From assembly GCA_028284145.1 (NCBI GenBank), contig JANQSH010000198.1, positions 62,001 to 126,000 of the forward strand: a DNA stretch of 64,000 nucleotides, in the 5' to 3' direction. Origin of the DNA: Planctomycetaceae bacterium. GTDB lineage: Bacteria; Planctomycetota; Planctomycetia; Planctomycetales; Planctomycetaceae. The position numbers were made by a program, and so were the translations under genes. Below the pieces are notes generated by a model. It searched no databases. It was not told the origin of the DNA and saw only the letters and a program-made list of their open reading frames with translations. This document shows positions 19,647-28,517 of the stretch, in pieces; the stretch's first letter is position 1; every line of letters starts with the position of its first letter.

Positions 19647-20516
19647 ATGTCATTGCTGAAGAGTGTGGGACTGGTCAAAGTTTACCCCGGCGGGAAAAAA
19701 GCGGTCGATGGCGTCGACCTGTTTGTCGAGCCGGGAGAAATTGTCGGACTGCTTGGCCCCAACGGAGCGGGGAAGACAACGACCTTTCGCATGTGCTGTG
19801 GCCTGATCGCGCCGACCAAAGGCCGCGTCTTTCTCCACGATGTCGACGTCACCGACTGGCCGATGTACAAACGCGCCAGGCATGGTATGGGTTATCTGCC
19901 GCAGAATGACAGCGTATTCGGCAAACTTTCGGTCGAGCAGAATATCTCCGCGATTCTCGAATATATGAAGATGAATCGTAAGGAGCGAAAAAATCGTGCG
20001 AGTGAACTGCTTGGTCGATTCGGGCTGCAGGACAAGACCAGGCAGCAGGCCTCGACACTTTCCGGTGGCGAACGACGTCGGCTCGAAATCGCCCGCTGCC
20101 TGGCCAGCAATCCCGCATTGATTCTGCTGGATGAACCGTTTACCGGCATCGACCCGGTGACGATCAACAACATTCAGGACATCATCAAAGAACTGCGTGA
20201 CAGTGGCATTTCAATTCTGCTGACCGACCACCGCGAACGAGAAACTCTCACCATTACCGACCGCACTTATGTCGTCTGTGCCGGTCGCGTTCTGGTCAGT
20301 GGGGATGCGGAAGAAGTGCTGGCGAACCCGGTCGCACAGCGGGAATACTTCGGCAGCCGATTCGATGCGAATTCGATTATGGAAGAGCAGCGATCCTTCC
20401 ATGCGAGTGACATGCAGCCGCAGGGGCCTCACAGCAATGCCCGGGCTTACGAGGATGCCGATTACGACAAGTCGGATGAATACCAGACGGACTATTACGA
20501 CGAACACGCGGCCTAG
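19647..20516 (+). CDS. lptB: ABC transporter ATPase, LptB-like
   Basis: Cytoplasmic ATPase resembling LptB, which drives lipopolysaccharide extraction from the inner membrane. From ATG at 19647 it has 289 residues. Walker A GPNGAGKT is at 37-44, the Q-loop at GYLPQNDSVF, the signature LSGGE at 138-142, Walker B LILLDEP at about 158-164, and the switch histidine in LLTDHR. The second of two ATGs is chosen because GGAGG stands 9 bases before it; the first lies within that site. A 50-residue tail rich in Asp, Glu and Tyr extends beyond normal LptB. The other Lpt parts are not in the window. Confidence 0.88.
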   Translation: MSLLKSVGLVKVYPGGKKAVDGVDLFVEPGEIVGLLGPNGAGKTTTFRMCCGLIAPTKGRVFLHDVDVTDWPMYKRARHGMGYLPQNDSVFGKLSVEQNISAILEYMKMNRKERKNRASELLGRFGLQDKTRQQASTLSGGERRRLEIARCLASNPALILLDEPFTGIDPVTINNIQDIIKELRDSGISILLTDHRERETLTITDRTYVVCAGRVLVSGDAEEVLANPVAQREYFGSRFDANSIMEEQRSFHASDMQPQGPHSNARAYEDADYDKSDEYQTDYYDEHAA

Positions 20517-20518
20517 TA

Positions 20519-20601
20519 CTACAGCGCCAGGTCGTGTGTTACACGACGAAGTACCACGATGGCGTAGCGTCGCGACCAGTGCCTTGTCAAGGCTTCGTTT
20601 T
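20519..20601. repeat. Palindrome-rich segment after lptB, possible terminator
   Basis: It begins two bases after the lptB stop. It holds a perfect hairpin GTCGTGT-GTT-ACACGAC (20531-20547) bracketed by GTAC on both sides, a second imperfect inverted repeat (CACGATGG with CCAGTG), and GCCTTG-T-CAAGGC followed by TTCGTTTT (20581-20601), which could end lptB transcription. It differs from the 100-bp element and may belong to another REP-like family; only one copy is in the window. Confidence 0.5.
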
Positions 20602-20796
20602 GGGACATAGATTGACATAACCCGCTCCGTTGCACTCCCTGCGACTTCATCAAACCCAACTTTTCGTCTTGACGGTTCACTCGTTTTCACTTCGCGGGTC
20701 TGGCAGTTTTGCGAGAAACCATTTTATCAGCACTGGTGGACAAAGCCGCCAGTGGCACACAAAATTGCTTGGGAACGATGCCACCGTGCCCCGAAA

Positions 20797-21873
20797 TCAA
20801 AAATCATTTGTTTCTTCGGGGTCCAGGCCGAGTCGCTCGAGGCGATACTTGCCCGACGTGACTCGCTCAACCCACTCGCTGTTCTCCAGATACCATTCGA
20901 CCGTCGATTCCAGACCAGACTCAAAATCGATTTGAGGCTGCCAGCCGAGTTCTGTTTGAATGCGGCTGCAATCCATCGCGTAGCGCCGGTCATGTCCCGG
21001 CCGATCTACGACGAATTCAATCAACTTCCGGGCCGATTGTGCCCGCTGCTGCGGCATTCGTTGATCGACGAGATCGCATATCTGCTGTACGATTTCCAGG
21101 TTGGTTTTCTCATTGTCGCCACCGATATGGTAAACCTCTCCGGGTGTTCCCCGATTCAATACCACCTGCAATGCGCGGCAGTGGTCTTCAACATGTAACC
21201 AGTCGCGCACCTGTTGGCCATCGCCGTAAATCGGCAATGGTTTGCTCGCCATTGCTTTCTGAATCATTAACGGGATGAGTTTTTCGGGAAACTGAAACGA
21301 CCCGTAATTGTTGGAACAGTTCGTTGTCAGGACGGGAAGTCGGTAGGTCTGGAAAAATGCGCGAACGAAGTGATCGGATGAAGCTTTCGACGCGGCATAG
21401 GGTGAGTTGGGAGCGTATCGCGACTCCTCGGTGAATCGACCGGATGAGCCAAGGGAACCATAAACCTCGTCCGTGGAGACATGCAGAAAACGGAAACCCT
21501 CCGCCTGTTGTTCGGGGAGCGAACGCCAGTATTCGAGGACCGATTGCAGCAGTTGAAACGTCCCCAGCACATTGGTCTGAAGAAAGACTGCTGGGCCATC
21601 GATCGAACGATCGACGTGCGACTCCGCTGCAAGGTTGATGACAGTGGACGGCTGGCAATCATGTAACAATCGGATGACCAGTTCGCCATCGCCGATATCA
21701 CCCTGCACGAACCGGTAATTCGGTCGGTTGTCAATGGAACGGAGGGAATCGAGATTGCCGGCGTAGGTCAGTTTGTCGAGATTGACGACCTCTGTATTGG
21801 AGAGATCGACAAGTTGCCGAATCAGACAACTGCCAATGAATCCCGCTCCGCCGGTGACCAGAACGCCATTCAT
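20797..21873 (-). CDS. rfbB: dTDP-glucose 4,6-dehydratase
   Basis: Converts dTDP-glucose to dTDP-4-keto-6-deoxyglucose for rhamnose and other deoxysugars. 358 residues of the extended short-chain dehydrogenase family. NAD-binding TGGAGFIGS is at 7-15, VNLDKLTYAGN follows, the active-site STDE is at 133-136 and YxxxK is Y159-x3-K163. The later NCSNNYG and GDGQQVRDWLHVEDH are typical of RmlB. Its ATG overlaps the end of the preceding secreted-protein gene by 4 bases, so the two are probably translationally coupled. No other rml genes are adjacent. Confidence 0.93.
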   Translation of the reverse strand: MNGVLVTGGAGFIGSCLIRQLVDLSNTEVVNLDKLTYAGNLDSLRSIDNRPNYRFVQGDIGDGELVIRLLHDCQPSTVINLAAESHVDRSIDGPAVFLQTNVLGTFQLLQSVLEYWRSLPEQQAEGFRFLHVSTDEVYGSLGSSGRFTEESRYAPNSPYAASKASSDHFVRAFFQTYRLPVLTTNCSNNYGSFQFPEKLIPLMIQKAMASKPLPIYGDGQQVRDWLHVEDHCRALQVVLNRGTPGEVYHIGGDNEKTNLEIVQQICDLVDQRMPQQRAQSARKLIEFVVDRPGHDRRYAMDCSRIQTELGWQPQIDFESGLESTVEWYLENSEWVERVTSGKYRLERLGLDPEETNDF

Positions 21874-22775
21874 TCCCCGGACTTCTTTTCAGACCCTGAT
21901 TTCTTTTCGGGGATATGCAGCATGATCAGTTCCTCTTTCCAGGTCAGTTCCCGCTTTCCTTCCTGGACTTCATACTGTTCGGAGCTGATGCAGCCGCCCC
22001 CGGGGCACCATGCTTCAATCGTAATCGTCGGGACAGGTTCAACGTCCAGCCCTTCCTCTTCTTCAGGCGCAGCCTCGGCCTCTTCACCCTCTATCTCCAC
22101 TTCCTCGATGAGAGGTTCAAAAAAATCGCGATGTTCGGCTGTGGAATCATCAATCGAATAAACAATGCACTCGAATGTCCCGGCCGGCACGGTCACTTTT
22201 TTCTTCAATTCCAGCACGGTGATTGTTCCCAGGTCTTCGTCTTGGGTTACTTCACCGATGCGTGTGGGCGGGTAGCGAACAAGCGTGAAAGGCTCTGCCC
22301 GTGTATTGCGATTGCCGAACAGATACTCGGCATACGTGCCGCCGACAGACATGTATGCCTGCCTGTCCGTGTCGTAATACTCCCACGAAATCCACTGGTG
22401 TGCGAATTCGGAGAGTTTGATCCTGGGAAAGTTGTCCAACTGAATATCATCAGCCGCAGCGATTGTATGTTGCAGATGCCAGAAATGGAGGCCGTTTGTT
22501 TTTGTTTCGCTGAGGTGTTTGAATAGAATGATCTCTTCTTCACCAGCAGGTATCGGTTTGCCATCGACTGTTTCATATACCTGGCTTCGATATGCGGCCA
22601 CAATGCCGGGATGTGTGGGAAAGAGCGGTTTGAACGCTGGCTTCTCTCCAGATTTCGCGTCAGTATCGATATCGATCGCGCCACCAACATCGCCCTGTCC
22701 GGCGACAATTGAAGGAAGGCACAAGCTCGCAAGCATCAGCAGGGGGGCAAAACGCGACATCGATTGTTTTCTCAT
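21870..22775 (-). CDS. Secreted protein of unknown function
   Basis: About 301 residues from ATG at 22775, with a signal peptide (SRFAPLLMLASLCLPSIVAGQ). The mature protein has FPTHPGIVAAYRSQVYETVDGKPIPAG and VTVPAGTFECIVYSI, the latter typical of DUF3108-like secreted beta-barrel proteins. A Glu-rich stretch lies near residues 230-255. No catalytic motif is seen, and I cannot name a function. ATG at 22760 is an alternative start; neither has a strong ribosome site. The gene overlaps rfbB by 4 bases. Confidence 0.7.
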   Translation of the reverse strand: MRKQSMSRFAPLLMLASLCLPSIVAGQGDVGGAIDIDTDAKSGEKPAFKPLFPTHPGIVAAYRSQVYETVDGKPIPAGEEEIILFKHLSETKTNGLHFWHLQHTIAAADDIQLDNFPRIKLSEFAHQWISWEYYDTDRQAYMSVGGTYAEYLFGNRNTRAEPFTLVRYPPTRIGEVTQDEDLGTITVLELKKKVTVPAGTFECIVYSIDDSTAEHRDFFEPLIEEVEIEGEEAEAAPEEEEGLDVEPVPTITIEAWCPGGGCISSEQYEVQEGKRELTWKEELIMLHIPEKKSGSEKKSGE

Positions 22776-22867
22776 AAAAATGAAGCAGAAACCACTTCGT
22801 TCAAAGTACCGCCACAAACGCCGCTGGTCAACAAGTGAATGACACGATCACCCCATTCGCATCACCT

Positions 22868-24397
22868 TCAGGAATCGGTACGCATCTGCTGTTTGATCGC
22901 TTTAACCTGTTCAGCTTCCGGCAAATTCCTGTAGTGTGAATCAAGAGGATAACAGCCTGAAATGAGTCCGTTGCGCGGCCCTGTTGTGCAGTCACTGAAG
23001 GTTCGGCAAATCTGTTTTCGCTTCATTTGACCGGACGAAAGGATATCCGCAGGCAATTCGGGATACGACAACACCATGCGGCCCAAACCGACGAAATCGA
23101 TCCAGCCCTGTCGAACCACAGCCTGTGCGACATGAGGCAGATAGTCCTGCAGATAGGTGTACCCGCTGCCAATCAGCGGCATTTCCGGTACCGCTTGCTT
23201 CAATTCGTATGCCGCGTGAATCTGTCGGGCCACGCCGACGAGTGGATCCTCCGGCGGCAGATAGCCATCACTGGGAGGAAACGCAGCCGGGCGTTGAATG
23301 TGAGGATTCGCATACGGACTACCGCAGGAGACGTTGATCATTGCTACACCCAGGTTCCGTAGCTGTCGGATCAACTGAATCGACTCGGTCAGGTCGTACT
23401 GTTGAGGATCATTTGCTTCGACACCGAAACCGAGACTGTAGGGGAGAAGATGATCGTATTTCATTGGCTCTCCGACTTCCTGTCCGGCGACATATGGCAA
23501 GGTGTCGAATACACTGAGTCGTACACCGACGATCAAATCGGGGTACGACTTCCGAACCCGGCGGATGATCGTCGTCAACAGTTTTGTTCGGCCATCAAAG
23601 TTCCCTCCGAACTCGCCCGTTCGTGGTGTCGCGCTGAGAAATTCGTGCAGCAGATAACCGTGGCACGATTTGATGTCGACAAATTGAAAACCAATCTCCT
23701 GTGCCATTCCCGCAGCGGCAACAAAGTCGTCAATGAGCTGGTGTACATCCTCGTCGGAAACGATCATGGTCGGATCGTCCGGGTCAATCCCACATTTTTC
23801 ATCCAGCAGAGGATGATGATAAGCAATGCGAGGTTCGAGGTGGGAAGAATTCGGGCGGGAGTATCTTCCAGAATGTGTCAGTTGCAAACCGACGAGTAGA
23901 TCATCGATGGTGTCAAACGCTTCCCGATGTGCATTCAAAGTTACCCTTAGCAATTGGGCCAAACCTTCACGATTCTCCTGAACTGCAAGTATTTGCCCCG
24001 GATTGGCGCGGCCATTTCTTTGCACGGCTGCTGCTTCTCCGCCCCAGATCAATTTGGCACCGCTGAGACCGAAATTGTGCCATCTTCGTAACGTGTGTTC
24101 GGTGGGACTCCCATCCGGATTGGCATCCCAGCCTTCCATCGGATGAATACACCAGCGGTTGCCGACGATCCGCCCACCAATTTCCAGAGAGCCTGCCAGT
24201 GGAGATCCCTCGGCTGCGGTCTGGATTGCCTCATCAATCGGGAGGTCGATTTCCAGTTCAACCATTCGGTCCCGAAATGCTTCAATGGTTTTGAGTTGCG
24301 CAATTTTTGGAAATCTAGCCACGGCAGTATGTCCATCAAGAATTTGACACAGTTCCTGGAATAACGGAAGTGGAATCCACAGATCAGGCTGCTCCAT
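22868..24397 (-). CDS. NADH:flavin oxidoreductase, old yellow enzyme family
   Basis: Predicted FMN-dependent oxidoreductase of the OYE / 2,4-dienoyl-CoA reductase type. 509 residues, longer than single-domain OYEs because of an N-terminal stretch of about 70 residues. GRIVGNRWCIHPMEGWDA corresponds to the FMN-binding start of the barrel, QLTHSGRYSRP to the conserved active-site segment and DIKSCHGYLLHEFLSATPR to the H-x-YL-x-FLSP motif. C-terminal CRTFSDCTTGPRNGLISGCY has cysteines that might hold an iron-sulfur cluster, but the FAD domain of dienoyl-CoA reductase is absent. The substrate is unknown. Confidence 0.87.
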   Translation of the reverse strand: MEQPDLWIPLPLFQELCQILDGHTAVARFPKIAQLKTIEAFRDRMVELEIDLPIDEAIQTAAEGSPLAGSLEIGGRIVGNRWCIHPMEGWDANPDGSPTEHTLRRWHNFGLSGAKLIWGGEAAAVQRNGRANPGQILAVQENREGLAQLLRVTLNAHREAFDTIDDLLVGLQLTHSGRYSRPNSSHLEPRIAYHHPLLDEKCGIDPDDPTMIVSDEDVHQLIDDFVAAAGMAQEIGFQFVDIKSCHGYLLHEFLSATPRTGEFGGNFDGRTKLLTTIIRRVRKSYPDLIVGVRLSVFDTLPYVAGQEVGEPMKYDHLLPYSLGFGVEANDPQQYDLTESIQLIRQLRNLGVAMINVSCGSPYANPHIQRPAAFPPSDGYLPPEDPLVGVARQIHAAYELKQAVPEMPLIGSGYTYLQDYLPHVAQAVVRQGWIDFVGLGRMVLSYPELPADILSSGQMKRKQICRTFSDCTTGPRNGLISGCYPLDSHYRNLPEAEQVKAIKQQMRTDS

Positions 24398-24456
24398 AGA
24401 TTAACGTGCCTTGCCCAAACTGAAAGCGTATTACAAAAACGGAACAATTTCGGACA

Positions 24457-24486
24457 TTGACATCCTTTTTTGTTGCCAGCTATAAT
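24457..24486 (+). promoter_or_regulatory. Strong sigma-70-type promoter for the c-heme protein gene
   Basis: Perfect TTGACA (24457-24462), an 18-base spacer, then perfect TATAAT (24481-24486). Transcription would start near 24493, about 50 bases before the ATG at 24544. A 14-codon open frame (24495-24539) in the leader ends 4 bases before that ATG. Confidence 0.65.
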
Positions 24487-24543
24487 TAGAAGGAATGGAA
24501 TTTGACCTGCTTTCTGACCTTCCACCCTGTTCAGGCTGACGAA

Positions 24544-25875
24544 ATGACCTGCTTCCACCTCCCGGTATCCCTGCTTGGTGTTTTTATCTCATGTGTCTGC
24601 TTATTTGTGAGTCGCACACACGGCCAGATTTCTTTCGACCGCGAACCGATTTCCTATTCGGAAGCCAATCCCAACGATCCGGTGACCAAACTTCAATCGC
24701 AAATCGATTCAGGTGAACTGAAACTGGTATTTGACGAAGATCATGGGTATCTGAAATCGGTGTTGGAGGCGTTGAAGATCTCCCACGAGACGCAAACTCT
24801 CGTCTTCTCGAAAACCAGTTTTCAATTGCGGCGAATTTCGTCTCGCACGCCACGGGCGCTCTATTTCAACGATGACTCTTACGTGGGGTGGGTGCAAAAC
24901 GGTGATGTTATTGAAGTGGCATCAATCGACCCGGAACTTGGAGCGGTGTTTTATACGTTGAGTCAGGAAAAATCGAACAACCCAAAATTCATCCGGGATA
25001 AGGGCAATTGTCTGACCTGCCATGCGTCGTCGCGCACACAGGATGTACCCGGTTTTCTTGTGCGGTCGGTTTACCCGATGTCGAGCGGACAACCCCATTT
25101 CGGTGCCGGAACATTCACCACCGACCATACCAGCCCGTTTGAAAAACGGTGGGGGGGCTGGTACGTCAGCGGAACCCACGGCGACCAGCGTCACATGGGT
25201 AATGTTTACACGAACGATCGCCAGAGTCCTGAAAAGCTGGACGTTGAAAAAGGGGCGAACGTGACTGATCTTTCTGAGTTGCTTCAGGTCGATCCATATC
25301 TGACACCCCACAGCGATTTGATTGCACTGATGGTGTTGGAGCATCAGGGAGAGATGCACAATCGAATCACTCGCGCAAACTATGAAACGCGTCAGGCCAT
25401 GCACAGCGACTCCGTAATGAACCGTCTGCTTGAGCGGCCGGAAGAATACTTGAGCGAAACGTCCGAGCGGCGAATTGAACGAGTGGCCGACAATCTGGTT
25501 GCCTACCTGTTCTACTCAGACGAGCATCCGCTGACGGGGAGAATTGCCGGAACGTCAAAATTTCAGCAACATTTCGAGGCATCCGGCATCAAGGATCAAA
25601 AGGGCCGTTCGCTAAAGGATTTTGACCTGACGCGCAAAATGTTCAAATATCCCTGCAGTTATCTGGTGTATTCCGAGCAGTTCCAGAATCTCCCGGAGGC
25701 AGTGAGCGAGCGGGTTTATCGGAAGATGTGGGAAGTCCTGAACAGCCAGGAGAAATCCGAAGCGTTTGGTCATCTGAGTGCATCCGACCGAAGGGCCATT
25801 CTTGAGATTTTGCGTGACACGCACCCTGCGCTGCCAGCTTATTGGAAAGAAAAAGCTGACGAGAAATCGGATTGA
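24544..25875 (+). CDS. Secreted protein with one c-type haem site
   Basis: 443 residues from ATG at 24544. A signal peptide (about 1-28) is followed by a mature exported protein with a single CxxCH haem motif, CLTCH at 156-160, in GNCLTCHASSRTQDVPGFLV. This arrangement is found in large planctomycete cytochrome-domain proteins, where it may carry electrons in the periplasm. Further conserved-looking parts are GGWYVSGTHGDQRHMGN and LVLEHQGEMHNRITRANYE. No distal methionine ligand can be assigned. An in-frame ATG 14 codons upstream gives a less likely signal peptide. Confidence 0.8.
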   Translation: MTCFHLPVSLLGVFISCVCLFVSRTHGQISFDREPISYSEANPNDPVTKLQSQIDSGELKLVFDEDHGYLKSVLEALKISHETQTLVFSKTSFQLRRISSRTPRALYFNDDSYVGWVQNGDVIEVASIDPELGAVFYTLSQEKSNNPKFIRDKGNCLTCHASSRTQDVPGFLVRSVYPMSSGQPHFGAGTFTTDHTSPFEKRWGGWYVSGTHGDQRHMGNVYTNDRQSPEKLDVEKGANVTDLSELLQVDPYLTPHSDLIALMVLEHQGEMHNRITRANYETRQAMHSDSVMNRLLERPEEYLSETSERRIERVADNLVAYLFYSDEHPLTGRIAGTSKFQQHFEASGIKDQKGRSLKDFDLTRKMFKYPCSYLVYSEQFQNLPEAVSERVYRKMWEVLNSQEKSEAFGHLSASDRRAILEILRDTHPALPAYWKEKADEKSD

Positions 25876-25887
25876 ATCTGAGTCCGG

Positions 25888-26085
25888 CTATTTCTGGATA
25901 CACTCGCGAGCGACCTGGCGAGCGGCCTTGTAAGCGTGGCGAATGGTATAGATGCGGGATTCGATTTGTTCTTCGGTGTAATACTTACCGTGTTCACTCT
26001 CGGGAAGTCCCGCAATCGCCAATGTCAGCGGCAGCAGATCCAGAAATTCTTTGTATCGCTTTTGAAGATCGCCGGCGTCAGCCAC
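25888..26085 (-). CDS. Short conserved protein, unknown function
   Basis: 65 residues from GTG at 26085, set 6 bases after a good AAGGAG ribosome site; the frame could also start at TTG two codons earlier, but that would touch the site. The sequence runs ADAGDLQKRYKEFLDLLPLT, then IAGLPESEHGKYYTEEQIES, and ends with a helical basic segment, suggesting a small soluble helical protein. I believe similar short proteins occur in other planctomycetes but cannot name a function. It ends 12 bases from the convergent c-heme gene. Confidence 0.7.
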   Translation of the reverse strand: MADAGDLQKRYKEFLDLLPLTLAIAGLPESEHGKYYTEEQIESRIYTIRHAYKAARQVARECIQK

Positions 26086-26140
26086 GGCCAACTCCTTCTC
26101 GTCTAAATTGATAATGCCGATAGGTTTTTCTCAAAACGGC

Positions 26141-26162
26141 AAAAACAGCTATCCTGGATAGC
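26141..26162 (-). terminator. Intrinsic terminator after the FHA gene
   Basis: On the minus strand GCTATCC-A-GGATAGC is followed by TGTTTTTG. The hairpin stands 65 bases after the FHA stop codon and before the short gene at 25888-26085. Confidence 0.65.
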
Positions 26163-26226
26163 GTTACCATAACGAATCGGCAGGCGCAATCGGGAACGAC
26201 TGGAATGTGGTCAAGCGAATCGCTCG

Positions 26227-27378
26227 TTATCGCCCGCCTCGAAACTGGCGAATGATGTCGGCTGCCAGATTACTGGGGTCCAACTCCGCAGACTTGGGAG
26301 CGTTTTCTTCACCTTCTGGTTTTGGCTCTTTTGGTTGTGGTGCCTCCACAATGTTTTTTCCGGCACCAGTTTGTTCGGGAGGCGGCAGTCGAACGGGAGG
26401 CACGGGGACCGACGTTTCCTCAGTTGGAGCAGTTTCCTCGACTGGCTCCGGCTCCGTTGGAGCAGGTTGTTGTGGCATGCCCGGTGGAGGTGGCATCATC
26501 GGTGGTGCCGAAGGAATACCGGCAACCTCGCTCTGCTCCGGAATTACCTGCGCGGGATATGCCTGCCCCGGCATCGGGTATTGCCCTGGTGACGTACCAT
26601 GAGCCGAAGGGGAATTGAGCTCCTCTGGAGGTTGTGGAGGATAGTATTGAGGCGGAATCGGTGGCTGACCATAAGCCGCAGGATCGTAACCGGGAGGTGG
26701 CGGCGGATAACCTGGCGGCTGTCCGGGAACTGGTGGCTGTTGTTGCGGAGGTATCGGGTGTCCTTGCGGCAGAAATGTTGGTGGTGGGGGCTGTTCTTGT
26801 GTTGGTTGAGGTGGCGTTGCTCCCACTGAGACCGGCTGTTCCTGCGATGGTATGGACGAAGCGCCAACCGTTGGAGGTGGCGGTGTCGGTTGTGGCGTGG
26901 GAAACTCTGGTGACGTCGTTTCGGGTGTCTCATTCATGATCGTGTCACCGACTGTGAACGAACCGCTGTCAGTGTTTGATATGACTGGAAGATCCATCAA
27001 CGTTTCGCTGGTCGCGAGTTCGGCCGTCTCTTCGGCAAAAGCATTGCCGGGCGAAGGAGCTTTCACAACTTCCTCTTGTTGCGATTGGACAATAACTTCC
27101 AGCACCAGTTTGCCGACATGTATTCGATCACCAGTTTTCAACTGTACCTGACCCCGGATCAGTTCCCCATTAACACTCGTACCGTTGGTGCTCCCAAGGT
27201 CACGAATGCGGACGGTATAGTCGTCGACCGAGATGGCACAATGATGGCGGCTGACCATTTCGTTGTTGGGCCGAAGCTGGCAGTCCTGTTCTCGACCGAT
27301 GAGAAACCGTTCGGTCGTGAGTGGGATCAAGCGGCCATCGTTCGATCCGCCCACAACTTTCAATACGGCAGTAAGCAT
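26227..27378 (-). CDS. FHA domain protein with long Pro/Gln-rich tail
   Basis: 383 residues from ATG at 27378. The N-terminal forkhead-associated domain (about 1-100) has the phosphothreonine-binding residues in GRE (28-30), SRHH (43-46) and GSTNGTSVNG (62-71). The rest is low complexity, very rich in Pro, Gln, Gly and Tyr (about 150-340), with a short conserved-looking end (LDPSNLAADIIRQFRGGR). Such proteins bind phosphorylated Ser/Thr-kinase targets and may act as scaffolds. Start choice is moderate: upstream in-frame codons lack family likeness. A terminator follows at 26141-26162. Confidence 0.85.
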   Translation of the reverse strand: MLTAVLKVVGGSNDGRLIPLTTERFLIGREQDCQLRPNNEMVSRHHCAISVDDYTVRIRDLGSTNGTSVNGELIRGQVQLKTGDRIHVGKLVLEVIVQSQQEEVVKAPSPGNAFAEETAELATSETLMDLPVISNTDSGSFTVGDTIMNETPETTSPEFPTPQPTPPPPTVGASSIPSQEQPVSVGATPPQPTQEQPPPPTFLPQGHPIPPQQQPPVPGQPPGYPPPPPGYDPAAYGQPPIPPQYYPPQPPEELNSPSAHGTSPGQYPMPGQAYPAQVIPEQSEVAGIPSAPPMMPPPPGMPQQPAPTEPEPVEETAPTEETSVPVPPVRLPPPEQTGAGKNIVEAPQPKEPKPEGEENAPKSAELDPSNLAADIIRQFRGGR

Positions 27379-27709
27379 AGTAGAGTCACACTCCATCCAA
27401 TGGAACTCGACCACACACAGGTTACCAAAGGGCAAACGTGGTCGTTCCAATCGCCTGTTTTTGAAACTTCAAATTCTGTAACTCTGGGAAAACCAATTCA
27501 AAAACAACATGACCGCTGGTTTTCCCTCTCGCTGCTGTTTGAAGAACAACAAACTATTATAGGATGGGTACGACATGCATCGAGAGGTGAATCCACAAAA
27601 AATTACGCTACCAGTAGATATAGGGATTGTCAACTGGAAAACCCACTACTTGATATACATTCCCCGGTCTTCTCCAGGCGACTTCGGAAGCATGTGGCTT
27701 TACCCCCAA
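27379..27709. other. Intergenic region upstream of the FHA gene
   Basis: 331 bases between the FHA start and the end of the LipM-like gene. A TATAAT on the minus strand (27556-27561) could be the -10 box of the FHA promoter, but its -35 region is poor. Nothing else was seen. Confidence 0.3.
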
Positions 27710-28498
27710 TCAGCAGTCGAGGTCGTCACCAATTGAGACAATATATGAAGAGGATTTCCTGTTCACACGATCCAGTATTTCCGGCTGAGGGGAGTCTGAG
27801 ATGGTATTCTCGGAGATGCTCTCAGCAATTGTTCTCCCCAAGTCGGTTTTAAGTGTCTTGAGGTCAAATTCGCGATTCGACAGATCGGAAAGCCCGGAGA
27901 ACACAGGAGTGTAATGTGAACGTTTTAGCAGTATGCTGCCGTGTTGTAAAATCGCACCTCGACGCCGTCTTTGGGCACTTCCCACGATTTTGTGTCCTTC
28001 AGATATCAGATCGTTCTTATCGCCACGGCCAAAGCAGAGGAATTCTGAATTGTTCGGATTGGTCGGCTTGCGGTATTCCAGCTGGCACTCGTAAGGAACC
28101 TGGAACAGGCTTTCGATGATGACATCGTGAACAACCCGATAAAGCTCGGTCGGATCGGATTGCCATTCGTTCCCGGGCGGAACGACGCAGGAATACGTGA
28201 CTTCGTGATGATGAAGGATTGCCCCGCCGCCGGAAAGCCGTCGAACGATTGGCAAACGTCCCAAAGTTGCGACATCGTCGAGACTTTTTTGGAAATATCC
28301 CAACGATAAAGTCGGCTCGCGCCATGTGTAAATTCGGACAAATCGTTGTCCGGATGACAGGCACTCTTCCAGCAACACCTCATCGAGTGCCATATTCTCG
28401 GCACCACTGCGGCCGGTTTTATCGATCATCAAGACGCACGTGTTCGGGAGTGTGGATGGCTGTGTTCCCATAACGAGACTTCGCGATTCACTCCACAT
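27710..28498 (-). CDS. Lipoate/octanoate transferase family protein (LipM/LplA-like)
   Basis: Predicted to attach or transfer octanoyl or lipoyl groups to carrier proteins. 262 residues from ATG at 28498, the first ATG after the gcvPB stop; ATG at 28471 is an alternative. The fold motifs RRLSGGGAILHHHEVTYS (about 86-103) and the lysine in HKIVGSAQRRRRGAILQHGS (K170) are clear. C155 in FLCFGRGD matches the position of the acyl-thioester cysteine of LipM, which favours an octanoyltransferase over an ATP-dependent ligase. It follows gcvH-gcvPA-gcvPB on the same strand, so lipoylation of GcvH is the likely job. Confidence 0.87.
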   Translation of the reverse strand: MWSESRSLVMGTQPSTLPNTCVLMIDKTGRSGAENMALDEVLLEECLSSGQRFVRIYTWREPTLSLGYFQKSLDDVATLGRLPIVRRLSGGGAILHHHEVTYSCVVPPGNEWQSDPTELYRVVHDVIIESLFQVPYECQLEYRKPTNPNNSEFLCFGRGDKNDLISEGHKIVGSAQRRRRGAILQHGSILLKRSHYTPVFSGLSDLSNREFDLKTLKTDLGRTIAESISENTISDSPQPEILDRVNRKSSSYIVSIGDDLDC

Positions 28499-28517
28499 GG
28501 TTTGCGCTGGCGAGATT

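Noticed and set aside
26322-26939. Several plus-strand frames rich in Trp and Arg or Val and Glu
   Set aside because: They are complements of the Pro/Gln-rich tail of the FHA protein and reflect its low complexity.
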